Shown: positions 56,019-64,000 of the stretch, one piece after another
Layout: every line of letters starts with the position of its first letter
How positions within the stretch are numbered: position 1 is the first letter of the stretch
Source of the DNA: Amoebidium appalachense
Lineage: Eukaryota > Ichthyosporea
Assembly: GCA_963693365.1 (NCBI GenBank)
Contig: CAVNZM010000003.1
Location: 4,712,001 to 4,776,000, forward strand
Length of the DNA: 64,000 bases
Reading direction: 5' to 3'
The notes under the pieces: generated by a model
Database searches by the model: none
What the model was told of the DNA's origin: nothing
What the model saw: the letters and a program-made list of their open reading frames with translations, nothing else
Made by a program: the position numbers and the translations under genes

Positions 56019-57119
56019 CTAGCCCATGTAGCCATGGTTCACAGTCTTGAGGGGCGGTGCCGCTGAGGTACGGAGTAAGTTAGGCACCCGGGTCCTACCG
56101 TAGAAGTAGGGGGCACCGACCGTCATGATGTTGTTGTTGTTGTTGTAGGGGGTGTTGCTGTTGGTGCTGCTGCTGCGGAGGGGGGCAAGGTTTTCCTTCT
56201 CCTTGGGGGCAATGTCGATGAACGTGCCGGACTTGCGCCGTGATGGTGCCTCCTTGTGGATGTTTTTCTTGATCAGCCCTGCAAACACAATCTTCTCACC
56301 TGCACCATACATACGCTCATTCGCAACCCCACGCAGCAATGCCTGCATGTCATGGAGGACATCCATGGCGACCCCTTTGAAGAGGGGCGTGGACTTCAAC
56401 TTGGCTGCCTTTGCAGTGGCCACCATGGTCTGCAGGAAGCCAGCAACAACACGAGCCAGGTGGCGGGCCACCTCTCTCTCCCTGTGGGGAGTGAGTCCTG
56501 CCTTGCACATCCCGACGATGGGCTCCCAGTTGGCCTCTATCTCCTCCAGGTACCTCTGCATGTAGTTGCCAACCAACTGAGGGTCTGTCTCTACCTTGTG
56601 CCTAGTGGATCTCTCATGCTCTGTGAACTGCGGTAGGAGGATGTCTACCACAGCAGCAGCCACCCCCTTGAGCATGAGGGCGTTGCGGCACGCGAGTGTT
56701 GCCAAAAGCGACTTGCCGTGCAGTTCAGCCAGTTCTGCAGGCTCAGAGATGGTACCACGCACCAGCATCTCAGGGAGCCATGCCCCATCAAAGTCATCTA
56801 GACCCGTGAAGCGTTTTTGGAAGTAGACTTCGCCCCCTGCATCATAGCCAGCGAAGAAGTCACCTTTCTTGGCGGAGAGGAGGAAGGATGCTGCGTTGGC
56901 GGAAACACTGGGCTGTGCTGCATACCCCTCAGCAAGCGTGCGGTAGGATGCGTAGAAGGGTTGAAGCAGAACAGTGTCAAGATCCAAATCTTTGAGATGC
57001 CAGGAGAAGGTGCGGCCAGGAGGAGGCCTGCGGGCTGGCACAGAAATGGCTGCTGCGGCGGCAGCAAGAACATCAGCATCGTCTAGATCTAGAGGGGGCA
57101 GGAAGGAGAGGTCTGCCAT
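56019..57119 (-). CDS. Uncharacterised 366-aa viral-type protein
   Basis: Unrecognised. Starts MADLSFLPPLDLDDADVLAA with a poly-Ala stretch. The body is largely helical, with SFLLSAKKGDFFAGYDAGGE, a conserved-looking IEANWEPIVGMC and HREREVARHLARVVAGFL. A basic segment, IKKNIHKEAPSRRKSG, precedes a low-complexity Asn-rich stretch near the C-terminus, and the protein ends in NHGYMG. No signal peptide or clear membrane helix. The frame stays open upstream of the ATG at 57119, but no earlier ATG exists, so this start is chosen. Upstream (57275-57345) are three CCAAT/ATTGG boxes like those at the left edge. It could be a structural or replication protein; nothing in the sequence decides this. Confidence 0.75.
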   Translation of the reverse strand: MADLSFLPPLDLDDADVLAAAAAAISVPARRPPPGRTFSWHLKDLDLDTVLLQPFYASYRTLAEGYAAQPSVSANAASFLLSAKKGDFFAGYDAGGEVYFQKRFTGLDDFDGAWLPEMLVRGTISEPAELAELHGKSLLATLACRNALMLKGVAAAVVDILLPQFTEHERSTRHKVETDPQLVGNYMQRYLEEIEANWEPIVGMCKAGLTPHREREVARHLARVVAGFLQTMVATAKAAKLKSTPLFKGVAMDVLHDMQALLRGVANERMYGAGEKIVFAGLIKKNIHKEAPSRRKSGTFIDIAPKEKENLAPLRSSSTNSNTPYNNNNNIMTVGAPYFYGRTRVPNLLRTSAAPPLKTVNHGYMG

Positions 57120-57404
57120 GGTTTCCAAAGTTCGCTGCTTGCAAAAAGACCAGGCTAGAGTGGCTTAGAATATAAGAAAAAGTGTTTGAAGAAGGAACGT
57201 TTGCAGGTGGCTTTTGTGCCCTCCGGTGCACACACGCTACCGTGCTCCAAAATTCGGTGACTCCTGTTGCCCTAGACGTCCAATAGGAGCGCAGGGGAGT
57301 CGCCAATGGAATGCAAGTCAACAAATTCTACAAAATTTGATTGGCCGCTCGCACCGCCCGCCAACGGTTTTTCCCTGCACACTTACCATGAACGGAAGGT
57401 TCCA
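57120..57404 (-). promoter_or_regulatory. Intergenic promoter region of the 366-aa gene
   Basis: On the minus strand, CCAAT-type boxes lie at 57340-57344, 57303-57307 (reverse) and 57280-57284 (reverse, in AGACGTCCAATAGG), roughly 160-225 bp upstream of the ATG at 57119. A weak TATA-like TTCTTATATTC is at about 57165-57175. The next minus-strand gene ends at 57405, so the interval also holds its 3' end. Confidence 0.45.
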
Positions 57405-57971
57405 TTAGAGGATGCCGCGTCCCGATACGTTTGGCGACCTGGCTGGCGGCCAGACGTAGGGCTTACCGCCGACAAGCACCTGCGCACCGCCCCCTCCACC
57501 CCCTCTCCACTCGTAGCTGTTTCCCGTGCGTGTGCCTGCAGCATTCAAGTTATAAGGACCATATCCCAACGCATCCTGGGTGTTGTGCAGCAGGTAGTTG
57601 CCCGCATCCCTCGTGCCATTCCTCAGGGTCTTCCACGCACTGAATGCACCATTCTGCGCGCCCTGCCCTGCACGCTGCGTGCCCTGCATGGCAGCATCGC
57701 CTGTGGCACGCGCTACCCCCTTGAGGCCCTTGAACACCGTCCCCCCCGCCTCCCCCGCCTTCCCTGCAGTGTAGGTGGCAGCATCCGCAGCCTTGTTGTA
57801 CATGTAGTTGCCCACCCCCCTCGCAATGTCCCCCTTGTGCTTCCATGCATAGTACCCCCCTGCCCCCAAGGCAGCACCGCCCGCCAGGGCCCCCACCCAC
57901 TTGGCTACCTCTGAGGCCTTGTTTGGCCGGTTCTGCACGTAGATGACACGCGTGTTGCCGCTCCTGCCTTG
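57405..57971 (-). CDS. Gly/Ala-rich putative virion protein, 5' part lost in the assembly gap
   Basis: 188 residues are visible before the N gap. A short hydrophobic Gly/Ala segment (WVGALAGGAALGAGGYYAW) could be a membrane helix. It is followed by amphipathic Ala/Gly/Lys repeats (KAADAATYTAGKAGEAGG, KGLKGVARATGDAAMQG). The C-terminus has a Gly run and GKPYVWPPARSPNVSGRG. The composition recalls minor membrane-interacting virion proteins, but I find no specific family. It is read away from the plus-strand proline-rich gene across the gap, so both probably share a promoter region hidden in the Ns. Confidence 0.6.
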   Translation of the reverse strand, partial: QGRSGNTRVIYVQNRPNKASEVAKWVGALAGGAALGAGGYYAWKHKGDIARGVGNYMYNKAADAATYTAGKAGEAGGTVFKGLKGVARATGDAAMQGTQRAGQGAQNGAFSAWKTLRNGTRDAGNYLLHNTQDALGYGPYNLNAAGTRTGNSYEWRGGGGGGAQVLVGGKPYVWPPARSPNVSGRGIL

Positions 57972-58471
57972 NNNNNNNNNNNNNNNNNNNNNNNNNNNNN
58001 NNNNNNNNNNNNNNNNNNNNNNNNNNNNNNNNNNNNNNNNNNNNNNNNNNNNNNNNNNNNNNNNNNNNNNNNNNNNNNNNNNNNNNNNNNNNNNNNNNNN
58101 NNNNNNNNNNNNNNNNNNNNNNNNNNNNNNNNNNNNNNNNNNNNNNNNNNNNNNNNNNNNNNNNNNNNNNNNNNNNNNNNNNNNNNNNNNNNNNNNNNNN
58201 NNNNNNNNNNNNNNNNNNNNNNNNNNNNNNNNNNNNNNNNNNNNNNNNNNNNNNNNNNNNNNNNNNNNNNNNNNNNNNNNNNNNNNNNNNNNNNNNNNNN
58301 NNNNNNNNNNNNNNNNNNNNNNNNNNNNNNNNNNNNNNNNNNNNNNNNNNNNNNNNNNNNNNNNNNNNNNNNNNNNNNNNNNNNNNNNNNNNNNNNNNNN
58401 NNNNNNNNNNNNNNNNNNNNNNNNNNNNNNNNNNNNNNNNNNNNNNNNNNNNNNNNNNNNNNNNNNNNNNN
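57972..58471. other. Assembly gap of exactly 500 N
   Basis: A placeholder-sized gap; real length unknown. It hides the 5' ends of two divergent genes. Confidence 0.98.
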
Positions 58472-58472
58472 C

Positions 58473-61250
58473 GTGCAGCAGCCTCATGGGCACGCTGATG
58501 ACTTGGACTCTGAGACGAGTAGGGTTTGGCCCCTGGGCAGGTACACTGTCAAGTACCAGTACCCGGAAGACGTGCATTCAGGCAAGTGGCGGGAGACCAC
58601 CATTGGGTACTTTGGGACTCCCAAACTTTCACTACTCCGACATAGCTACAAGGCGTTGGTCAGGGGTGGGGTTGAGGCATTTTTCAAGAAGGCCCACACA
58701 TATCTGGACCCCAACCAGCCACTGGAGCGGTGGGGTGGTCGGTTGCCGGAGGTGGTGAAGGTAGACGTAGCCTACCACCCTGGCTATGAGCACTTTGAGG
58801 ACAAGTACGGTAGCACGTACGTGTGGAACAGACCTAGGGCACCTCCGCCCCCCTTGCCCGACGTGGCCCCCCTGCCGACCCCACCCCTCCCCCCACCTGT
58901 CCCGGCCACACCCCCGGGTCGGGCTCCGGCCATACCGTACCCCCCACCTCCCAAGCCACCTCCACCGCCCAAAACCCCTGCCCCAAACGCACCACGCCGC
59001 CGGCCCCATAACGAGCCCGCACCCTCCTTCGGGCCCCTGGCGCCCCATGTGGCCGGCCCCACCATGCCCACCCCGCCAGAGTCCCTGAAATGGGAGGTGC
59101 CTCCCCCGCCCCGTGTCCCCGTGGCCTTCCCCCCAGAGCTTGACCCACAGACTCCCACGGCACCCCACCTGCCGGCCAAGCCCAACGTTCCACCCATACC
59201 CTTTCCCCCCTCGACGGGCCGGCCCCTGCAGACGTCCAAGCCGGACCGGTCGAGGCTGCCCGGCAAAGGGAAAGGCACCGGTCTGCCGGTGACACGGACC
59301 AGCACAACCCGTTCTGGGTCACTGCCCGGGCCGGTGGCCGTGGCAAGCAAGCACGTCGACGTTGTGGAGCCTGCGGTAGCCCACGGACCCACCATAGCCC
59401 CGGTACAACCTCTACACACGCCTCCCGATGACGACGACGACGACGACGAGCCAACGACCAGTGCCTGGCCACGTCCACGGCCGGTTACCCTGGCCGGCAA
59501 CGACCCCAACCGCCCCTCCCCACTCCATGTGGGGGTCTTGGCACCCCATATGACCGGTCCCACCATGCCCACCCCGCCAGAGTCCTTGTATTGGAAGGCA
59601 CCCAAGGAACCAGCCACCCCCATACCCTTCCCCCCGGAGCTCTACCCACAGACCCCCATGGCCCCCCACCTGCCGGCCAAGCCGGACGGACCACCCATAC
59701 CCTTCCCGCCGCAGACGGTTCAACCCCCGCCACAGTCGCCCGCCAAAGGGGGGAACGGTACCGGCCTGCCCATGGGTCGTAACGGGCCACGGCGGAGGCC
59801 GACTGCCCCGGCCATACCCTTCCCCCCACCACTACAACCGGCACCAACGCCGTACCCCCAGTCTCCTGCCTACCGTGGACCCGACCCGCCGGCCATGATA
59901 CCCCCACGGCCGCCAAAGTCTGGCGGGTGGCCGTTGCAAATTTGGGCCGAAGCCTTCCCCCTCGTGCCTGCGCCCCCAACGCCCGAGTCCCAGGCCCACC
60001 CCACAGTCACACCTACACCGACGCCCACCAACGAGCTGGATGTGTGGAAAATGAAACTACCCTTGTCCAACGTCACGCTCTTGGACGTCGCAAACGCTCT
60101 GGCACCAGCCAATTACGAGTTCCAGGAGCCCATGTGGGACTTTGAGAAAGAGTTGTTGGACAAACACCCCGAGTATTATCAAGCTCTGCAGGGTTTCGCC
60201 CCGTACCAAGCCATCAAATTCGTAGCTTGGGGACTCAAGAAGGAAGAGCCCAAGGCCTCGAGGCAGGCCCTGTATGAGTACCGTGTGCGAGGGGGGAAGC
60301 TTTCAGACCTGCCCCTCGGTATTGACGGCCCCACCACCACCACCACGCCCACCCCCAGCCCCAGCCCCAGCCCCACCCCAGCAGCCATCGGCTATGACGG
60401 TGACGTGACGACGTACCCAAGCACCAAGAGGGCGGTCTCGCAAACAGGGGGTGCTGCCGCTGTGTGGAGACCCCCCACGTCCCCCGCCCGACCCGACGAG
60501 GAGGGGGTGCTGAGTCCCTTTTGGCAGGGGTTGCGGGAACACCTTGACATGCTCGGGCGGGAGAGCCCGGAGGAGTTCACAAGGCGGGTGAGGGAGGACC
60601 AGACGGGGTGGGACCACCCTGCCGTGGCCTCCTACGTGAGGGGGGTGTTCATGGGGGCAGCACGCCAGCTTCTGGGCAACGTGGTAAGGGGCCACCATGG
60701 TGACGGTGGCCAGCCGGCTATTGCTGACGGCGGTGTTGGTGGCGGTTGCCCGAACCTGCAAGAGGCCGTGTTGGGGAACCGTGACACCCTCGGAGAACTC
60801 CAGAAGGTAGCAAAGGGGGTAGCTCTGCACATGCTGAAGGTTGCTACCAAAGGTAACAACACTGGCGTACCACGCCTACCGTACACGCCAACAGCCACGG
60901 CTACTGCTCACCCCACCCCCACAGGCACCCCCACGTGGCCACATGGTCCGAGCTTCCCCGTGCCCACCCCCACCGGTGCCCCTTCACCCACAGCCACCCC
61001 TGGGCTGGCAGCGGCCGTGCACCGTGACCATCATGCCAACTACGGGAGGGGGGACATGCCCAGGCACCCACACCACCCGCACGTGCGTGCACACGTGCAC
61101 AGGCCAGGGGTTGTGCCGGCCAGCCATGCCGCCGGGTATGTCGAGGGTGGCCCGGTCCCTAAGTCTGCCCGTGGGGTGTACCGCACCAAGACAGCCAGCA
61201 AGGAGAAGAAGAAGAACACGGCCAAGAGGAAGAAGGGTGCCGGCAAATAA
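58473..61250 (+). CDS. Large proline-rich putative structural protein with basic tail, 5' partial
   Basis: 925 visible residues, start hidden in the gap. In visible order: a folded-looking N-terminal part (RYTVKYQYPEDVHSGKWRET, then GGVEAFFKKAHTYLDPN, about 1-115). A long Pro-rich region follows with two copies of a module, roughly APHxxGPTMPTPPESL, then PFPPELxPQTPxAPHLPAKP and PPIPFPP, separated by a seven-Asp acidic run. A second folded segment near two-thirds (LDVWKMKLPLSNVTLLDVAN ... AIKFVAWGLKKEEPKASR) is followed by a Pro/Thr/Ser linker, a helical segment (SPFWQGLREHLDMLGRESPE) and a His-rich stretch. The end is strongly basic (KEKKKNTAKRKKGAGK), fit for nucleic acid binding. It leads a close-packed plus-strand run with the next two short frames. 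Function unknown; a virion role is inference from composition and layout. Confidence 0.7.
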   Translation: MQQPHGHADDLDSETSRVWPLGRYTVKYQYPEDVHSGKWRETTIGYFGTPKLSLLRHSYKALVRGGVEAFFKKAHTYLDPNQPLERWGGRLPEVVKVDVAYHPGYEHFEDKYGSTYVWNRPRAPPPPLPDVAPLPTPPLPPPVPATPPGRAPAIPYPPPPKPPPPPKTPAPNAPRRRPHNEPAPSFGPLAPHVAGPTMPTPPESLKWEVPPPPRVPVAFPPELDPQTPTAPHLPAKPNVPPIPFPPSTGRPLQTSKPDRSRLPGKGKGTGLPVTRTSTTRSGSLPGPVAVASKHVDVVEPAVAHGPTIAPVQPLHTPPDDDDDDDEPTTSAWPRPRPVTLAGNDPNRPSPLHVGVLAPHMTGPTMPTPPESLYWKAPKEPATPIPFPPELYPQTPMAPHLPAKPDGPPIPFPPQTVQPPPQSPAKGGNGTGLPMGRNGPRRRPTAPAIPFPPPLQPAPTPYPQSPAYRGPDPPAMIPPRPPKSGGWPLQIWAEAFPLVPAPPTPESQAHPTVTPTPTPTNELDVWKMKLPLSNVTLLDVANALAPANYEFQEPMWDFEKELLDKHPEYYQALQGFAPYQAIKFVAWGLKKEEPKASRQALYEYRVRGGKLSDLPLGIDGPTTTTTPTPSPSPSPTPAAIGYDGDVTTYPSTKRAVSQTGGAAAVWRPPTSPARPDEEGVLSPFWQGLREHLDMLGRESPEEFTRRVREDQTGWDHPAVASYVRGVFMGAARQLLGNVVRGHHGDGGQPAIADGGVGGGCPNLQEAVLGNRDTLGELQKVAKGVALHMLKVATKGNNTGVPRLPYTPTATATAHPTPTGTPTWPHGPSFPVPTPTGAPSPTATPGLAAAVHRDHHANYGRGDMPRHPHHPHVRAHVHRPGVVPASHAAGYVEGGPVPKSARGVYRTKTASKEKKKNTAKRKKGAGK

Positions 61251-61281
61251 TCTACGTCATTAGGCAGCAGCGGCGGCAGAC

Positions 61282-61503
61282 ATGGCACACAGCACCGAGC
61301 ACATGCGCATGCACGCTTTGCCCCACACGCTGGCACCCCTCCCCGTACCCCTACCCTACCGCGCCCGACCCGCACCACAGACCCACCCGTTCTACGGCCC
61401 GGGCAACGTCGTCGAGGGGCCAGGGGGGACCATGAGGCCCAGACCCCCCACCTACACACCGTGGCCCGTGGCCGCCGACCAGAGCTCCTTCCAAAACTTT
61501 TAA
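61282..61503 (+). CDS. Small proline-rich protein (73 aa), putative
   Basis: Starts 31 bp after the stop of the proline-rich gene, same strand. MAHSTEHMRMHALPHTLAPL, then Pro/Arg-rich sequence with HPFYGPGNVVEGPGG and a C-terminal SSFQNF. No lysine, no membrane segment. Tight spacing and GC-rich codon use like its neighbours support a real gene. No family recognised. Confidence 0.5.
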   Translation: MAHSTEHMRMHALPHTLAPLPVPLPYRARPAPQTHPFYGPGNVVEGPGGTMRPRPPTYTPWPVAADQSSFQNF

Positions 61504-61542
61504 ATATTGTGTGTGCTAGTGTAAACAGCCTGCAGCACCATC

Positions 61543-61734
61543 ATGGAGCTCAACCCCGGCGGGCCCCCCACACGCAAGAGGCCGTTTATCTTCCCGGAAC
61601 AGAACAACAACCTGAATGTCATGGACGTGTCCACCATACGGGACTTTCGGCAACGTCCCCTGGCCTACACCGTAAAACTGTCCGGTGTCAACGCCAACAG
61701 ACCCATTCGTACGGCACCTGTGGTGTTCAAATAA
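61543..61734 (+). CDS. Small protein (63 aa), putative, last of the plus-strand run
   Basis: MELNPGGPPTRKRPFIFPEQ followed by NNNLNVMDVSTIRDF and a C-terminal NRPIRTAPVVFK. It starts 39 bp after the previous stop, and the stop codon TAA overlaps AATAAA (61730-61735). This fits the end of a plus-strand transcription unit facing the convergent minus-strand gene. Family unknown. Confidence 0.5.
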   Translation: MELNPGGPPTRKRPFIFPEQNNNLNVMDVSTIRDFRQRPLAYTVKLSGVNANRPIRTAPVVFK

Positions 61735-61735
61735 A
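61730..61735 (+). terminator. Polyadenylation signal overlapping a stop codon
   Basis: AATAAA spans the TAA stop of the 63-aa frame, a compact layout typical of small DNA viruses. Confidence 0.55.
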
Positions 61736-61866
61736 CCTGGGCGGGTCGACGGTAGTGTGGGCACGTGCTGGCACACCCCCACTACCACCCCACGCCTGCC
61801 ACAACCCCATTCTATTGTGCACAGTGTTGTCTCTAAATGCAGAGCAGGTAGCACCTGGCTACCCGC

Positions 61867-62757
61867 CTACAGGCAGAACATGTTATGTTCCACTAGCATG
61901 TGGTAGTTTTTAAGGTCCCTCTCCAGCCGTGCCCACACCCTATCGCTCTTTACTCTAGTCACTTTGCTTTTGACCGTGGGCACCAGCCTGGCTATTACTC
62001 CCGCGTCCATACCACGCACTAACCCTACCATTTTCACCAACAGGAAGGGGTACCCCACAAAGTTCTTCCGTGTGTCCTCCTTGTGTCTCCGGTGCCACGA
62101 CAAGCAAAACTTAAACATGCCCGTCAAGACCTCCAACTGCTCGCACGTAAACCTGGGGAGGGGGTGCCCGTACAACCTGTTAAGTATGTAAGGCACGCGT
62201 GTGTAGTGTTGGGTGAGTTTGCTCTGTCTCAGCACCCTCCTTGCCTGGTCGGCGTTCTCTATGCCTTGCACGCCCCTGAATGCTGCCACCACCCCCTCCT
62301 GCATGTCACCCATGCTCGCATTCAGGCCCTGCACCGACTGCAGCAGCTGCTTGAAGTGGTTAATGTGTCTGTATGGCTGTGACCTCTTTCTGTCCCAGAA
62401 GGCCGTGCACCCCTCATACGTCTTCCTCCCCTCCCCGTCGCTGCCCTCCCACCCCCTCCCGTCGTACACCCAGTCCTCCTCCTCCTCCTCCTCCTCCTCC
62501 CCCTCCCCCTCCCCCCTCCCTCCCCCCTCCTCGTACACGTACTCCTGGTCCCCTCCGTCGTGCTCGTATTCGTCGTGTTCCCCCGTGCACGTCTCCCTCT
62601 CCTTGCAGTATGCCCACCAGCACCCTTGTGTCTGTGGCCGTGGCCGTGGCTGTGTGGTGGTGTTGCAGTACATGTCGTAGAGGAAGGGGCACAGGTCTAG
62701 CAGCTTCTCAGGGTCCGTGGTGTTGGCCACCATACTTAGCAACGTGTCTTCGTCCAT
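61867..62757 (-). CDS. VLTF3-like late transcription factor (296 aa)
   Basis: The core (about residues 118-250) follows the pattern of the poxvirus late transcription factor VLTF3 family found in nucleocytoplasmic large DNA viruses. It has an aromatic-Asp-Arg-Lys start and PYRHINHFKQLLQSVQG (128-144), where relatives have a YKRxNHF ... FQ element. Then come LTQHYTRVPYILNRLYG (181-197), FTCEQLEVLTGMFK and DTRKNFVGYPFLL (228-240). The N-terminal part has paired cysteines (CWWAYCKERETC, 46-57) and a Glu run (about 87-94). In relatives the protein activates late viral promoters in the cytoplasm (family knowledge). ATG at 62757 is the first in frame; TATAAAAG lies about 125 bp upstream with a (CA)n tract between. 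Convergent with the plus-strand run; 3' ends are 132 bp apart. Confidence 0.65.
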   Translation of the reverse strand: MDEDTLLSMVANTTDPEKLLDLCPFLYDMYCNTTTQPRPRPQTQGCWWAYCKERETCTGEHDEYEHDGGDQEYVYEEGGGRGEGEGEEEEEEEEDWVYDGRGWEGSDGEGRKTYEGCTAFWDRKRSQPYRHINHFKQLLQSVQGLNASMGDMQEGVVAAFRGVQGIENADQARRVLRQSKLTQHYTRVPYILNRLYGHPLPRFTCEQLEVLTGMFKFCLSWHRRHKEDTRKNFVGYPFLLVKMVGLVRGMDAGVIARLVPTVKSKVTRVKSDRVWARLERDLKNYHMLVEHNMFCL

Positions 62758-62770
62758 TTTTTTTCCGTGT

Positions 62771-62804
<34 letters not shown>

Positions 62805-62880
62805 CGGCCGAAGTTCACCTAATTCGTGATGACTGTTTTTGTGTTGGAAAAAAGTGACGTGTCTGTGCACACGTGTGTGC

Positions 62881-62888
62881 CTTTTATA
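62881..62888 (-). promoter_or_regulatory. TATA box candidate for the VLTF3-like gene
   Basis: TATAAAAG on the minus strand, 124-131 bp upstream of the ATG. It overlaps the stop codon of the neighbouring 78-aa frame. Confidence 0.4.
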
Positions 62889-63120
62889 TGTGCTGGTGCC
62901 TGCTCTTTTTGCCAAGCCTCCCGCCCTTGTACACGTGTATGGTTCCGGTGTTGGTGTTGCTTTTGCCGAAGGGCACATTGGACATGCTTGGTTTTGCATT
63001 AAGCTCTGAATTTATTGGCTGCCTCCCCTCGTGCATACGGTGCACGTGGTGTATGCCTAAAAACACCATCTTTTTCCTCTTCTGCCGGTGACCCCCCTGC
63101 CCGTGCACTCTGCACCCCAT
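62884..63120 (-). CDS. Small basic His/Lys/Arg-rich protein (78 aa), putative
   Basis: MGCRVHGQGGHRQKRKKMVF, a His-rich middle (GIHHVHRMHEGRQ) and a basic end, KGGRLGKKSRHQHI. The ATG at 63120 is preceded by more open frame without an ATG. It sits between the polymerase and VLTF3-like genes on the same strand. Charge and size would suit a core or DNA-packing protein, but no family match is evident and chance is possible. Confidence 0.4.
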   Translation of the reverse strand: MGCRVHGQGGHRQKRKKMVFLGIHHVHRMHEGRQPINSELNAKPSMSNVPFGKSNTNTGTIHVYKGGRLGKKSRHQHI

Positions 63121-63224
63121 TTTTCTTTCTTCTAATGCTAAGTTAACAAACACACCACATAATTTTCCACTGCTAGACTACCTCCTAACTGACCCCCCTC
63201 CCTCCCCCCTACCCCTCCCCCCAC

Positions 63225-64000
63225 TCAAAACTGCAGGTTCCCCTCCGGTGCCGCCCACCCGATGGGGTAGCTGCGTACACTGCCGTCGGCCGCCTTGAAC
63301 ACCCCCCTCTTGTCGAACGCCCCCGACTGTGTCTTGCGCTGGTCCTTGCTGGCCAGGTGGTAGTTGTGGGGGACCCCGGGCACGGGCTCCCGCAGCAGCC
63401 GGTGGTTGGTGACGCTCACACTCGGCAGCTCGCCGTGCACCAGCATGCGCAGGCTGGGGAGGTTCACCATGTCGGCCGCCCGGCGGGACAGGGTGATGCC
63501 CTTGACCTTCACGTCGGTCTTGCCGTCCTGGGTGCGGTAGGCATACGTCTTGGGGGCCACCCCCACAAACTCGACGATGGGTGTCGACGTCTCGTTCTTC
63601 CAGTTGCCCAGCAAGTCCCCGTTGGTGGAGTCGATGTTGTGGCTGAGGTGGGGCACCCTGCTGTCGAAGTGGTAGACGATGGAGTCGGTGTCCATGTACA
63701 CCACCTGCTGGGGGGAGAGGGACCGGAGGGCCCCGTAGAGGTGCAGCCGGGCATGGGCCGTCACGAACGTGCCGATGGCAATGTTGGCGTAGGAGGGGGG
63801 TGGGGCCGTCTCCTTCTTGGGCCGGTACTTGATGGCCACCCTCTGCTCACCGATGGGCTCGACGTCGAGCACCAGCAGGTTGGGGTTCGTCACCAGCAGC
63901 CTCAGCCTGTCGACGTCGTCGACAAACTCGATGGTGTCCAGCCCTGCCCTCTGCACCAGCTTGCCCCAGAGGCTGTTCAGAAACAGCTTGCTGATGGTAC
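63225..64000 (-). CDS. polB: Family-B DNA polymerase, protein-primed Polinton/adintovirus type, C-terminal part
   Basis: Replicates the element's DNA. The frame runs off the right window edge (the N-terminal part lies beyond 64000). The visible order fits the polymerase domain: motif B KLFLNSLWGK at the very edge (about 63960-63990), then the IGTFVTAHARLHLYG helix, motif C YMDTDSIVY (about 63670-63700) with both catalytic aspartates. After it come GDLLGNWKNE, IVEFVGVAPKTYAYR and KVKGITLS, the usual downstream thumb-side pattern of protein-primed PolB in Polintons and adintoviruses. It ends in NLQF and TGA. No frameshift is visible in this part, so the gene may be intact. The next minus-strand frame starts about 100 bp downstream. 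Confidence 0.9.
   Translation of the reverse strand, partial: TISKLFLNSLWGKLVQRAGLDTIEFVDDVDRLRLLVTNPNLLVLDVEPIGEQRVAIKYRPKKETAPPPSYANIAIGTFVTAHARLHLYGALRSLSPQQVVYMDTDSIVYHFDSRVPHLSHNIDSTNGDLLGNWKNETSTPIVEFVGVAPKTYAYRTQDGKTDVKVKGITLSRRAADMVNLPSLRMLVHGELPSVSVTNHRLLREPVPGVPHNYHLASKDQRKTQSGAFDKRGVFKAADGSVRSYPIGWAAPEGNLQF

Noticed and set aside
57120-57128. Earlier start of the 366-aa protein at a TTG codon
   Set aside because: Non-ATG start with an ATG only nine bases later; eukaryotic-type translation makes the ATG at 57119 more likely.
57969-58471. Continuous coding through the N gap
   Set aside because: The Ns carry no information and the gap length is a placeholder, so no frame or start can be claimed there.

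Overview
The window looks like a scaffold of an intron-rich eukaryote, with a DNA-virus-like block on its right side. The host part (about 1 to 53,090) holds three plus-strand genes built from many short exons, plus an intron-containing tRNA-Tyr. Introns and spacers are crowded with poly-C/poly-G runs and (CA)n, (CT)n and (CACG)n arrays. The gene families fit a metazoan or a unicellular relative of animals; the sequence alone does not fix the species.

Layout of the host part: (1) the 3' portion of an ABCG-type half transporter (987-6210, nine visible exons, 5' end missing), with a 59-bp tandem repeat in one intron; (2) tRNA-Tyr(GTA) with an 11-nt intron (7346-7429); (3) a gene-poor, repeat-rich spacer (7430-15329) with a near-perfect fold-back of about 285 bp, a duplicated CT-rich unit and weak retroelement remnants; (4) a 24-exon gene (15330-36859, 811 aa by my model) joining an N-terminal calponin-homology domain, a coiled-coil middle, a helical SBF2/KIAA0513-like region and a C1-like zinc finger; (5) an 8-exon Nudix CoA-diphosphatase gene (39348-47003, 385 aa); (6) a repeat-filled spacer (47004-53092). 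Exon phases agree across all three gene models, which is the main support for them.

From about 53,090 the character changes. Homopolymer and CA runs become rare, GC rises, and long uninterrupted reading frames are packed on both strands with short gaps. The right edge carries the C-terminal part of a family-B DNA polymerase of the protein-primed Polinton/adintovirus type. Next to it is a protein with the core pattern of poxvirus late transcription factor VLTF3. Upstream lie a large proline-rich basic-tailed protein, two short proteins in the same orientation, a Gly/Ala-rich protein, and two larger proteins I cannot name (366 and 305 aa). An array of CCAAT boxes and an imperfect palindrome with two TGACGTCA sites lie at the left edge. 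I read this as an endogenous, or co-assembled, Polinton/adinto-like DNA virus that continues past the window. A 500-N gap interrupts it between two divergent genes. No capsid, ATPase, protease or integrase gene is visible here, so its class rests on the polymerase and the VLTF3-like gene.
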